Source: Trichoplax sp. H2 (Eukaryota > Placozoa > Uniplacotomia > Trichoplacea). From it: 64,000 nucleotides of DNA. The stretch lies in contig NOWV01000013.1 of the NCBI GenBank assembly GCA_003344405.1, forward strand, positions 496,001-560,000, written 5' to 3'. The notes under the pieces were generated by a model. It was not told the origin of the DNA. It saw only the letters and a program-made list of their open reading frames with translations, and made no database searches. Both the position numbers and the translations under genes were made by a program. Positions 1 through 11,772 of the stretch are shown here, piece after piece. Position 1 is the first letter of the stretch. Each line of letters opens with the position of its first letter.

Positions 1-78
1 ATTATGGCGTATTGATAATATTTAATTAAATTAATCGATTAATCAATCAAAAATTTAATTGCTTTAATTTTAGAATCG

Positions 79-646
79 TGTCACAAACCAGCTTCATGAC
101 AAAGATAACGTAAAACAAATCTCTAAATTACTATAGTCTCCGGGATTCAGTTCCTTTAACTACCTCATAAGAATTTAGACGCCTTTGCTTCTACGTTAAA
201 ACAACTATATAACTCTTCTTTTATTTAACTATCTGCCGAGCTTAAATACCCTTCGGCAGCAGCTATCATGTATGAGTCATAACAGTTCATGAAATTTAGC
301 TCATATTGGATAGCTAAATTAAGACAGACATTATTCATAATTTTGGACATGTACTGAACGATTTTAGATAATTAGACTACTGTATGTCCACACACAGAAT
401 TATTTATGGTATCATCTATAATTGAATATCTTCAGGATATTCATCACAAGCGTTACAAGACATAACACTACAATCAATTAATATTAGTTACCTTATGAGA
501 ACTTTTACTACAATACAGTATAATTTACTGTAAAAAAATAATAACTACCGTAGTTCTTACTGTAAGTCATTATTAGTTATCTCCATATATAAATGTTTAA
601 CACTAAATTTGGTCATTTACTCTTCATGGTGGTTCGTACCGTGATA
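79..646 (-). mobile_element. Solo LTR of a retrotransposon, copy 1
   Basis: This 568-bp element begins TGTCACAAACC and ends CCGTGATA on the + strand. It is flanked by a perfect 5-bp direct repeat AATCG (74-78 and 647-651), the usual mark of LTR-element integration. Read on the minus strand it has a TATTTAA box (248-242) followed by an AATAAA-like signal, the order of U3 and R in an LTR. Two more copies occur in the window (21916 and 47358). No internal gag/pol coding lies beside it, so it is a solo LTR left by recombination. The superfamily cannot be told from the LTR alone; the short inverted termini (TGTCAC/GTGACA) and 5-bp duplication fit Ty3-like or BEL-like elements. Confidence 0.8.
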
Positions 647-651
647 AATCG

Positions 652-1984
652 ATAGCAAATTATTGTCATTTGTTTTGACAAAATAACTTGATAAAATGAC
701 TGGCTAATAATTTATATCTGATTAGTCATAACTTGGTTAAAAATTTTTTATAGTATGACATTTCTATGACGGTCTCAGAACATTTCAATAATGATGAGAA
801 AAAGGCAGAGTACAGTAAGCCTGAAATTAAAATCTTTCACAGAACAAATCACAGCTTTGTAGCACCTTTACTGACCAAAATTGATATTTAAAACTAGTTA
901 TGAAATCTAGATAATTAATACGTGTAAGACTTTGCTAGACAGATTCATACAGAATGTAGCGGAGGAAGTTTAGTAATGAGTTAATCTTAATCACTAGCCA
1001 TATTTTTATTTTTAAGGGGATACAATATTACAAACTATTCGTATTATTTACTTTTAGAAAAACACAGCTAAAGGGTTTTAGATACTTTTCTATTATTATG
1101 TATGCCTTAATTTTGACATTGGTTGATTTACTATATGATAATAAGTTATTTTAAATCATGTAAAGACGATCATGAATTAAAGTCATAACTTTAGCAGTGA
1201 AAACATCTTGATTTTGGCATTGCCAGACCATAATAAAGTTATAATATTTATTTAAAATAATAAAATGATAACTATTGCTAGAAAAACCTTTAGTGTTGTA
1301 GGTACAATTTAATTTCGATTTAATTTTGATAGATCAATTTTTGCGCTTACGCTTGACTTTAAAATATAACGTATCGTTACAGTAATCATTCCTTAAAACG
1401 TAACTATTCAATATAAAATGCTACAAAACCTGGCATGCTTTTTATCGTAAATAACACTAATTTATAATATAGAATTTAAAAAGCGGCATTTGAATAATTG
1501 AAATGCACACACATGTGGCACTCGAAAATTTTGTTAATAAAACCAAAAATACCACGAAAAAGGGAATATACAAGCAGTGCTATACATAAATGTCAAGGTA
1601 GTTAAGGTATGAGTTTGAAGAAAAGTGAAACTGAAACTTAAATGATTAATTTTATATCGAAAGTTAAAATTACACGAGATTTTTGCACCCGTACTTCTTA
1701 GGTTACGTTAGAATCATCCTCTTAATACCTCTTGAGCTATCTTACAAATGCAATTTTTACATTTCTAAGAAAAAAGATGCAATAAATGATAATAAATTTT
1801 ATCGATCATAGACCTCGATATGTTTATAAAACTTCATGATAACTAAGCAATGAAAATTTAAAAGCCCTCTATAGGAAATAATAATAACATGTCACGCTAT
1901 CATCAATTTTTATTCCTTGCTCTTGACAAACATAATAATTACGAAATAAAAGTAGCATCTTCACATATTGCCTTCACTTATTAG
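652..1984. other. Intergenic, no gene seen
   Basis: This is AT-rich sequence with frequent stops in all frames. No exon with a believable splice pair was found. First exons (signal peptide) of the GPCR that follows could lie here, but I could not pick them out. Confidence 0.5.
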
Positions 1985-3148
1985 ATCACAATGGATATGA
2001 TGGAATTGAGACAGAATGTAACAGTCAGTATTGGAAGCATTAGGTAAATTTCTTCGTAATACTTCATTTTAAAGACGTTGATTTTTAAAATATAGCATTT
2101 ATTATTTCTTTGATTAGATATCCTAGTGTTCAGACTAAATAATCAAATTTTAAATCAGTTTTCATGGTTGATTAGTTTTTAGTTATCAAACAATAATTTG
2201 CCGAAAACATACAGTTTAAAATTGAATAATTTATTATATGGTATATAATAAGAAATATATAAGTTACAATCACCAATAATTTACAATTAAATTCGTTGGA
2301 TTTTTCAGTCAGACAGGAAAACAATAAATTATTTAAATTAATTTAAAACAGAAAATATCTGTAACCATAAGTAATTACTATAACATCTCTTCGAAACATA
2401 TATTGTATATTTTATTGTCCTTAGGTTGACAGATTGTTGTTTTATGGATAAATCTGATAATCTAGCCAAATATGACTCAAGCAAATCAAATTGCAGGTTA
2501 GTTAATTAATATGCTATTATAACATACGCGATTACAGATGAAATGAGATAAAAGGCGACGACTATTTTGTGTATAGATTTTTCTAGAATTTGATTACCCA
2601 GTTCTCTAATTCACTCCAAAATAAATAAGGAATAAATGGTTAAATAATTTAATTTTACTGTTAAATGAGGTTAAAACTCTTATAATTACAATAGTATAAA
2701 ATAAATATTAATATCATTTGAATTCTTGCTTCATCGCCTAGAATAAGATGATTATTAATTAATTATATATCTTTTTCTAAACATATCGATCGCCGTCAAA
2801 TTAAAATCGCTTAGTATGGCACCGCTGATCCAAGGGAAATTAATAATTACTGATTCGGTTATTAATGTAACTAAAGTTCAACAAATATGGGAAAATATGA
2901 TCAATAATCAGCAGCTGCCGCCTGATTTAGCTTTGTGTCCACTCGGTTTTAACGGATTGTTTCCGACACCGTCATACCTAATTGTGAGTTCTTCTGTCTT
3001 TTGTTATTCTAGCAAAATAATAATAATATAACTAACTGTTATTGTGATTCTATATGTCTTTATATTGATACCAGCATCACAGAGGGAGGGATAAGAATAA
3101 ATGTGCATTGTGCAACAAAACAGGACGTGATATTTTCCTGCACTTCCA
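1985..3148 (+). CDS. Probable ectodomain exons of the adhesion-type GPCR
   Basis: Three consecutive exons join in phase: 1985-2043, 2425-2496 and 2815-2970 (or to 2983). Each has an AG acceptor and GT donor and no internal stop. They encode a Cys-containing extracellular-looking stretch (TDCCFMDKSD, then CPLGFNGLFPTP). A fourth exon 3075-3148 joins in phase if the donor at 2970 is used and adds GGIRINVHCATKQDVIFSC. The spacing of Cys, FxGL and PT resembles the hormone-receptor (HRM) domain of family B and adhesion GPCRs, but the expected Trp residues are missing. The exons lie 1.7 kb upstream of the first transmembrane exon on the same strand, so I infer one gene. At least one linking exon between 3149 and 4812 and the 5' end are not found. 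Confidence 0.45.
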
Positions 3149-4812
3149 GTAACGGAAATTAATTCCCTTTTTGTGAACAGACAAATATGATATACATAGC
3201 ATGAATTCTCATAGTGAAATCTAAATAATTAGCAACATTTTCTATCTTTACCGCTATATTGGGAAGTGTAAATATCATTTCATAATTACTCCTATTAATA
3301 TAATAATAAGTTATTTCAAATAAAATCTCTATTGCGTCGTAATGTAGGACTAGACCCTAACTAATTTACACACGTATTCTTTAGTAGTTAAGTAAATACG
3401 TAAAATCAAATAGGCTATCACATTATTGATAATATAATGCTAAAAGATGTATAGCATTATTTAATATTTAGGGACACAAAATATAATTAACACGGATTTC
3501 TTTGAATATGTGATATACGGTTACTAATATCTGGCCACTGACCATAGACAATGTGAAAATATCGTTAGTATCATCATTGAATCAGTGCGCAACTGTACTT
3601 TATTATAGGTTTAGTGATTATTATTTCACCTACAAGAATTAACTCAGTTAAAAATTTACTAAAAGTTTTATTTTTATTATAAAAGGTTACAATTAACGCG
3701 TAATCTTTTATAATACTGATTGCCACTAGCTTACTTTAGTACCGCTTATTCCCTGATATTATAAAATAATGTAGGATATAAAAGAAGCTTATTCAGCTTC
3801 TAGTAATAGATATTGCATCGCAAATAATTTGAAATAACGCGGATAATTGTTTTGATAGTTCTTTACAGCAAATCGTTAAGTTTAGATTTAAAACGTAACG
3901 AAAAATGTAGTTCACACAGAATTTTGTGCATTCATGCATTTAAAACAAAATGATTATAAAAGTAACGATACTCATTACCTAAATAACCCTTATCATTATA
4001 ATCAATGAAATTCATATTAATTTATTGAATGTTAAGATAGGTAGCGCATTAAATTTATTCTGCTGTTGAATTAAAGCTTATTCATTGTGTTGTTAAAGTT
4101 CTTTGTGGAGGCTATCAGCTTTTCCCTTGAATAAGCAATAATTCACTATTGAATGAATCTAACAATTAATAATTGCAAATTCATATTTTTTGTATCTTTA
4201 TATTTTTCTAGTCAATTCATACTAATTGAATGACCACAATTATTGGTAAAATCTATAGCATTAGCTGTAATCTAATTAGAATTAACTATATTGGCTAAAC
4301 AACACGAACGTTGTATTTGTAATTATAGTAATACGTACCTTATAAAGTTCTAAAGCCTAGGTGGTCATTTTGTAAATACTGTTAATTATTTTTTTGCACT
4401 AAGTAGAAAGTTAAAGGTAAATTACGTTATATTAGTTCTCTTAGCTCCGGAAAAGTATATTTTATATAATTAAATTTCCTTGAAATATTTGCTATTGTGA
4501 CAAAATATTATGAGCGATCCTTCAAGGAGGCTTCAAAATGAAATAAGAATTATAGCGCTGTTACTTTACATAGCTAAGATTATTCTGTTTCCGTATAATG
4601 TGTATGTATATTTGTTACAGTACGACTACATAGGTATAATCAAATTTATCTGAATTTATTGAGCATCTAATTATCTGCAAGATTTTAAGTATTAAAATAT
4701 TAGAATTACTAATTACCTTAGGTACACTAATTTACGACAATCTAATAGCATTTTACATTGCATTTTAATAGAATATAACAAAGACTCTAAAAGATTTTAA
4801 TATCGTAAGCAG
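3149..4812 (+). other. Presumed intron(s), linking exon not found
   Basis: This is AT-rich, stop-dense sequence between the candidate ectodomain exons and the first transmembrane exon. The upstream exon ends in phase 1 and the transmembrane exon needs phase 2, so at least one small exon should lie here. I could not identify it. Confidence 0.35.
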
Positions 4813-6591
4813 TTGCACCGAAGAAAATGGGTCATCACATTCTGATAGTATCAATATGCCCTCTCATGGGAATGGTGGTGGCAATCATAACTCAATGGCT
4901 ATTTTCGCCTTCTATAGCATGTTAGAGAAGCTATCGTTAGGGCTACGCGTTATTTCAATAACTAGCTTATTATTGACAGTAACGACATTGCTATCTTTCA
5001 GGTATTAACTGCGTAATTGAGATTATTTCATCTTGATTTTAATACAATAATCATGCGATATATCTACAGTCAAGGCTAATATGCTCAATTCTGTCATTAA
5101 GATATAGAATCTGGCTCTATGAATGCATTTGTTATAATAATTTAACAGTATTTGCTAATTAATCCGTTTTATTTCACAACATAGGAAACTGCGGGAGCGA
5201 CAAAGCAACATTATTATATGCTTATTGTCATTCAATAAAATCTGCAGATATGTATTTAAAATAATAAAAGCATACATTCCTGGTTCAATTATCGTTTGTA
5301 AAATTGTAATGGCAGTGGATCACTACTTTAGTATGTCAACAGTTTTATGGATGACTATATTGGCTATTCGATTATATTATGAACTAATTGGAGTTTACTC
5401 AGCAATTCATCGGATGTCTTTATCAACTGAAAAAGTGATATTTATTGCTGGCAGTTTTGCATGGGGTAAGACGAAATGAAAAATAGTAATTAGCCACTGG
5501 TACCTTAAAATTAACTGCTCAAGATAATAAGATTGATTATGCGATATACAACGAAGAATTTATTAGACGATTTGCAACTTGTATTCTTTTACAATAGATT
5601 ATAATTAATATCATCTTAGTTGAGTAATTTTAATATTGTTACTAACACTAAATCGGGTACCGATAATGTTATATGATTCGTAACATCCTACCATAATTAA
5701 TTATCGAATATCTTATAGGTGTTCCACTAATTGTAATCACTGTTGGGTTGCTGTTAAATTCTGGTCAGTACGGAATGATGTATCATAGAAGGTAAGAATT
5801 TAGTTTGAAGAAATTTATATATTCGAAGGGGATATTTTAGTAACTTGTATATGCTTTAGAGATTAAATAATTAACTTCGGGTTTTTAGTTGCATATAAAC
5901 AAATTGATTCTGTAATTACTTTGATCATTAGTTCTGTTATGTTGTCGCTAATTGAGGTCACTGTTTCAACTCAAAATTTACCAATAATGTTTTATAAAAG
6001 ATAATTTGAATAATCGGTATATTCGTATACGTATGTGTAATTACACGTACTTCAATGCAAACAAATGGCATATTTAATTCTAGACGCTTTCATTATAAAT
6101 CTAGTTGTGCAACGCATTCTAAATGGATTACGGCAACCTACGTTTATCCCATGTTCGTGTTGGTGGGCATCAACGTTCTCATTTTCATTATGATTTGTTT
6201 CAAAGTCTGGAAATTGTCAAAAGAGCGAAATATACCCATGACGTTCTCTCGCTTTTATTCTATAATTGGATTGATGTCTTTATTTGGGTTGACATGGCTG
6301 GTTGGCATATTGGCCTTCTTTGATACCAGTCTTTGGCGTAATTTATCGCATCTTCTATTCGCTATTCTGGCTGGTTCCCAGGGATTTCTGATATTTGTCT
6401 TTTATTGTGTGGTTAAAAGAGAAGTTCGTAATTGCTGGGCTAAAACATTTTTCAAACAAATTGATAAAAATACCTTTACAATGTCAAATAGATCGGGCAC
6501 TGATACAAATCTTCAATCTTTGAGCTCAAAATCTAAGCTTAGCAAAAATAATGCCGTCCATCCCTCACCTAATGGTCATTTTACATTTTAG
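4813..6591 (+). CDS. Adhesion-type (family B2) GPCR, seven-transmembrane region
   Basis: Exons 4813-5001, 5185-5465, 5719-5791 and 6084-6591 join in phase to encode the C-terminal 349 residues. The order is TM1 (SLLLTVTTLLSFR), TM2-TM3 with the extracellular Cys, TM4 (FAWGVPLIVITVG), an ECL2 Cys followed by KWITATYVYP and TM5, TM6 (SLFGLTWLVGIL), and TM7 (AILAGSQGFLIFVFY) followed by the KREVR helix-8 motif. GLTW and the GxxQGxxIF-type TM7 are typical of adhesion/secretin-family receptors. A Ser/Thr-rich cytoplasmic tail ends at a TAG stop. In front of TM1 there is no canonical GPS; a Gly/Ser/His-rich stretch ends in HNSMAIFA instead of the usual HLTxFA. The ligand is unknown. The exon order and family call are firm; the ectodomain is tentative. 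Confidence 0.87.
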
Positions 6592-7860
6592 ATGAATGGA
6601 ATTTGACAATCATAGATTAATTACCAGTAATAAGGTTCGGCTGTTCCTTGGTATATTGTATGTACCAATGATGGAGTGTTAATGTGATTTTTGAACTAAA
6701 GAGCCAATATGGTACATACCGACCGTAGTTTAGGTGGTAATATGATCATTCTGTAAATTGTTACTAAAGATACTCTAAAATTAATCATAACAATAATAGC
6801 TGTGTATACACGCATTTATTCTTCAAATGTAAATTTTAATGATCTTTTAATTAAAATCATAGATTTCAGTTTCTCTAAATAACTATCATTCGTCCTTCAT
6901 ATAGCTAAAAATAGTTATGCGAGTACTGTGCTATCATTTCCTGTTGGCATGGTTTACCGTAAGATATGATTAAGATGCGATTAAACTAAATCACGATGAT
7001 AATTAACCGTAAGATACTATACAATGTACGTGTATATATATATAGTATACAATATGCATAGATAGGTTACTTACCATTTGCAAATACCGTACTAATAAGT
7101 CGATGATATTAATATCGAATGCTATAAAACACTTGTTAACCTACCTCTAATAAAACAAACCAATAAACCGTATAGATTAAGCGAATTTGCGCTTTGATGG
7201 AAAAGTATTTTATTAGTAGACCGATTGATCAATCATTTAGCGCAGCCAAACAATATTTGTGCCCCTGTAAATACACTATTAGTTTATATTCTATACTAGA
7301 CTATAACCTTTAGGATTAAAAGACATAAATATAAAATAAAACGTAATTAGAGAAAATCAATCATTTTACTATAGGAAACGGTACGATGTATCAATTAAAA
7401 GCAACAACAGCAATTATTAAAAAATCAATTTTCAGGATAACCCTTAGGATATCAGCCATCATATCAAAAATAAATAATAATGATTTCAATGTACAGAATA
7501 AACTATCCGGTAAGTCTGAAATTTATAATTACACTCGAATAATAGATTCAATATGGTTAAATTGAAGGACATTTTATTCAGTAACATGGCTGAAACAAAT
7601 AAATAAAAATGAGTATCTAGCATGTTACTATGGATAATATAATGTATCGTTGATTATATAATAATCGTATGCATGAAGATATAATTAAAGATAATTCAGT
7701 TTATAGATGTTATAAAATATATAACAGGGATTAGCTAAAATCAACCTATTGCGCTATCTAAATTGAATGCAGTAGTAGTCTGATAAAAAATCTCACTTTT
7801 AAGAAAAGAAAATGTTATGGTGCCCATCTGTTGAACTAAGTAAAGTGCTTCACTGTATCA
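6592..7860. other. Convergent intergenic region
   Basis: These are the 3' flanks of the GPCR (+) and HYKK (minus). I see AT-rich sequence with a short TA-rich run near 7033-7043 and no coding exon or structured RNA that I can support. Confidence 0.5.
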
Positions 7861-9198
7861 CTAATATGATTGGATGATATCATGCCATCTTTGATAGGCT
7901 TCTTCTCTTGATAATTTCCACAACATCGTTATTGCTTGATAATAATTAGGGACCCTATCAATAACGTAACTATTGCTAGAATCAAGGGTATAGACATATT
8001 CAGACAGTACTATTAGCTGAAATAATCGCGCTAATATTACATCATAAAGGAGATTAAATTCTTTAGGATTTAAATGGACAACAGAAAGGTAACCGGCTAA
8101 TAAATGCCCACTATTAGCTATTGCATCGGTTGTTGTTTCAGCCATAACATGAGCTATTGCAATTGCCAATTCTATTATCAAATAGCTGTAGTGAAAATCT
8201 CCAAAATCAATTACTCCTATTCCTTGGTGTGATGATCCCACTTGGCTAACACTAGTACTTTTGGATGATGATGTTGATACTATTACATTGCCAGGATTAA
8301 CGTCGCCATGAATAAAGCATGTCTTCAATTGAGGCAATATCTGTTGCATGGCTATTTTACAGGATTGGAATATTTCAGTGAGGATATCCTTTTTCGATGC
8401 CATGTGGATATATTGGAGATAGCGATCTAAGGTAGCAAAGTTATCATGTAGTGACCAATCTCCAGTAAAAAACTTGCGCTGATGACTTTGAAATTTCTAC
8501 GAAAACAAAAGAGAGTACACGTCTCTTAATTAGTAAGCTCGTCGATATCGACTGATAGTTTTTTATCTATACCTACCAATGACTACCGTAGTAGATCAAT
8601 AAGTTTGACTAAAGGCATAAGATTTCTAAACTATTAACCAAAAATGATACCATATTTTAATGATTGGGCAACATTTTAATCAAGTTGCTCCCTTTGCTAA
8701 AAGCCACGATTCACTTACGAGAAGTTGTTTGTCCATGGTTGCGATTGTTTGGCCTAATTGGTACATCAGCGTATTATCAAATTTAGGCTCCATATCACGT
8801 AATAAGATACCTTGTAAATATTCTACTATAAATACGATATGATCATTGTGAACGGTGTTTTCAGCGCTATCAGAAGATAAAAATGTCACCATATCCATAT
8901 AGCTGCCATTGGTCAGTTGAACTGGTTTTGAGCATTGGATTCCTGATTGGCTAAGAAATTGGCAAGCTAAGATTTTACATTCAATTGCATCTTTGATTAG
9001 ATTACTTTGCAGATTTAAGATTTTGAGGATAAATTGATCATTGCAATCATTCTCTTTGTTGTTGATTTTAATATGATAATTGCAATCCTCGAAACTTTCC
9101 AGTTGACGGACACCAATGATGGTTTCAATGGCAACGCCAAGAAGCCGTGAAGCGGTTTGACGGACTTGTATTTCAGTTACTTTTGGACGCCCTGACAT
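7861..9198 (-). CDS. HYKK: Hydroxylysine kinase (APH-family phosphotransferase)
   Basis: Two exons, 9198-8719 and 8496-7861, join in phase 0 to give 371 residues, close to the vertebrate enzyme. The family phosphorylates 5-hydroxy-L-lysine with GTP in lysine breakdown. The N-lobe matches the family around ESFEDCNYHIKIN and FILKILN, with the ATP-site Lys in the latter. The catalytic loop is HGDVNPGN (residues 223-230), with the base Asp at 225 and metal-binding Asn at 230. The second metal motif is IDFGD (256-260). Start: I chose the ATG at 9198; the frame is open farther upstream but without an earlier ATG. The donor after QLL is a perfect GTAAGT. A Ser-rich insert between the two motifs (about 234-250) is unusual. 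It is transcribed away from FEM1 and toward the GPCR. Confidence 0.9.
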
Positions 9199-9916
9199 CG
9201 ACGTTGACCGTTGGCTTTTCACCGCCAAAGAGTGGAATTTCGACCGATAATTAATTAATGAATACAATTACTGTGCTCGTCTCTACGCATATAAATAAGT
9301 AGAATGATAAGACAATTTTGAATGAGAAAGCAGTTCCACTTGAAGTGGAGAGTGGAAACTCCATATTCATCATTTATGACATTATTGTAATTATTCATTA
9401 ATCGTGGAGAAAAAAGAAAAATAATATTGTCTGCTGGAAAGGTGCAGACTGGCGTACCCACCCTTGGAAAGATCCCGCACCAATGTTGAATGAGTACCTT
9501 TGTTGTTCCAGGATCAGCTGCGTTAACGTTAACTACAAGATAGCCAGCAGTAAATTAGCTTGAAGTGTGAATGCAGTTAATGCAAGGTCTAGCCATGAAA
9601 GAAAGAATGCTTTCGATCTTGACCTTTATCACGTGTTTGTTTGTCTCTGTTTATAAACTGCTATGCTGCATCATGGACTACTCAATTAGCTGCATCTAGA
9701 AGTCCATGGACTAGACAAGATATGATCTATCTACAAATCCAAGGCTGGACTACTACTCTACTAGTAGTTCATGCCCATTACTTCAGTCTCTGCTATGTTT
9801 ATAAACTACTGTGCTGTGCCATTTTAATAACAAGTCCAAGGCAGAACTACACTAGTAATTGATGGCCATTGTGCAATTACTTCCCTCCCTAGCCATTTCC
9901 ATCCTGAATCTACAGT

Positions 9917-10700
9917 ACACTTCCTCCTATTTACCATACTGTACCGTGCTGTGCTGTACTGTAGATTGCTAAAAAAAGGAAAGAAAGACGGATAGACGTC
10001 GCAACGTCCAGTAGTCCCGTGCAGTAACGGGTCACGGAGGGAGGGACCTCTGTAGTTTTCACATAGTGTACAGTACAGTACACTGACTGTACTGTAGACT
10101 GTACAGTGTACAGTACAGTAGAGACCCTGCATGAGGGTTAGTCTACAGTACAGTATTGTACTGTATATGGCGTTTGGATTAGGGATTGCACCCGGGTTTC
10201 CCTACTCGGGGTAAAATATCCGAATACCGAGTAACAAATTTTTCCCACGGCTTGCAATCCCTAGTATAGATACAGCGGTTTAACACAGGCTCAAATGACC
10301 AGTCAAAAGTCGGCCCCCTCCATTTCTACTGACAGTATAACAGTAACAAATTTCCCACGGCTTGCTATCCCCAGTATAGGTACAGCGGTTTAACATAGGT
10401 TCAAATGACCAGTTAAAAGTCGGCCCCCCCCCCCCTCATTTCTACTTATAGGATACTGTACTGTAAAAGTCTCTCCAATTTGAAGTGTCAACCTAGTCCC
10501 GGTATGGTCAAAAGAACTCCGACCCCTGTACTGTACCACATGGGTACAGTGTACAGTGTACAGTATCAAAAAACTGGGGCCAATTTATCGCAGTGTAAGG
10601 TACTCTAATACTGTAGGTTAAGATGGTGCGGCGATGTACAGTACTGCTGGCCACCCCCAGTGGGTAGACGAGAACTTAAACTTTCTTCATACTGTACAGT
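9917..10700. repeat. TACTG/CAGTA pentamer cluster 1
   Basis: There are many short runs of TACTG and its reverse complement CAGTA, often fused head to head as self-complementary TACAGTACTGTA or GTACAGTGTACAGTA units. They are densest at 9930-9965, 10070-10160 and 10540-10630. The same motif recurs near 18.3, 27.8-28.5, 58.8 and 60.4-61.3 kb. Open frames crossing it (rich in YCTV or STVL) are by-products of the repeat. Confidence 0.75.
10231..10451. repeat. Two-copy tandem duplication, unit about 112 bp
   Basis: Unit one begins GTAACAAATTTTTCCCACGG at 10231 and unit two begins GTAACAAATTTCCCACGG at 10343. Both continue through TACAGCGGTTTAACA and AAATGACCAGT to a C-rich end. The second copy has a C homopolymer of about a dozen bases. 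The units differ at scattered positions, so the duplication is not brand new. Confidence 0.8.
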
Positions 10701-11772
10701 AAAATACGACTACAACAGCAAGAGTAATTCTGCTTGGTAAATGATCATAAGATCATTTACCAATTACATCCGGCATAGTTGATTTGGTTTTTCATCAATG
10801 TGATCATTTTGCCATCATTCAAGTTATTGGTTTATAGTGATGGTCTGATTTACAGTAAAGTAATGACACAATCCGTAAACAACCATGTGGATATCACGCT
10901 AAATGGGATACGCCGTGTACGTCGTCAAAGCTCATCGATTGGCAGGACTCGAGCAGAACAGTAAAATTAATTAATTATCGTAAGTGATTTGTCAAGACAA
11001 ATCCACTGTCGCGCTCTGTACATCAGCAGAATGCAAACCATGACAAATTGCCAAGTGTAACCTCATCCACCTTTTAATGACATTCAATGAGGATAGCAAA
11101 TTTTGTTCTTATCATGCCCAACGATACTGTACAGGGTCGTGTATAACATTATCTTGATCTTTCCATGATAACATGAGCTGCACATCATGTTGATCGATCT
11201 TTTAATATCAATACTATCATTACTTTGATGATCAAACTCTTTGAATATTCATACAATCACAATTATACAATTAGAATAACCTACGTGTAAAATCATCTTT
11301 ATTTACATGTACACCAAGTTATCAGCGTTAACTCAACATTAGCATTCTGCCATTCTATCTATTTAAAAAGATTTCAATTGAACGGTATTAATCGATTGAT
11401 GTACCTACAGTACTGCACATTGTTGAATAGCACAGAAATGGTATAGCAGTCACCTTTTCCTTTACTTTGTCATCTGCCAACGATTCTATCGTTGCTGTTC
11501 AATATCGTAGGGATTACAATACTACCTTGTTGATGTAATAATAATAATAATAATTAATTAGCAATTCATTGACTTGGAACTATCTATACCTACTTTATTT
11601 GTATGGTGGTTGACACTCTTTGCCACATATGATTAGACGGTAATTAAAAGGAGACCGGTAGATTGGTTATTCACCGCCAAGCATTGGTACAGTCGTCTTC
11701 TACTCTACGTCCGTAGAAGATTGCAATCAGTAGCTAAGGTAAAAACGGATTAAAATAGTAATAAGAAGAAAA

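Larger units (their letters stand above)
9199..11772. other. Repeat-rich region between HYKK and FEM1
   Basis: This is the divergent upstream region of two genes, holding the pentamer-repeat cluster and a tandem duplication listed separately. Short open frames here overlap repeats and show no family signature. No promoter element is recognisable by eye. Confidence 0.5.
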
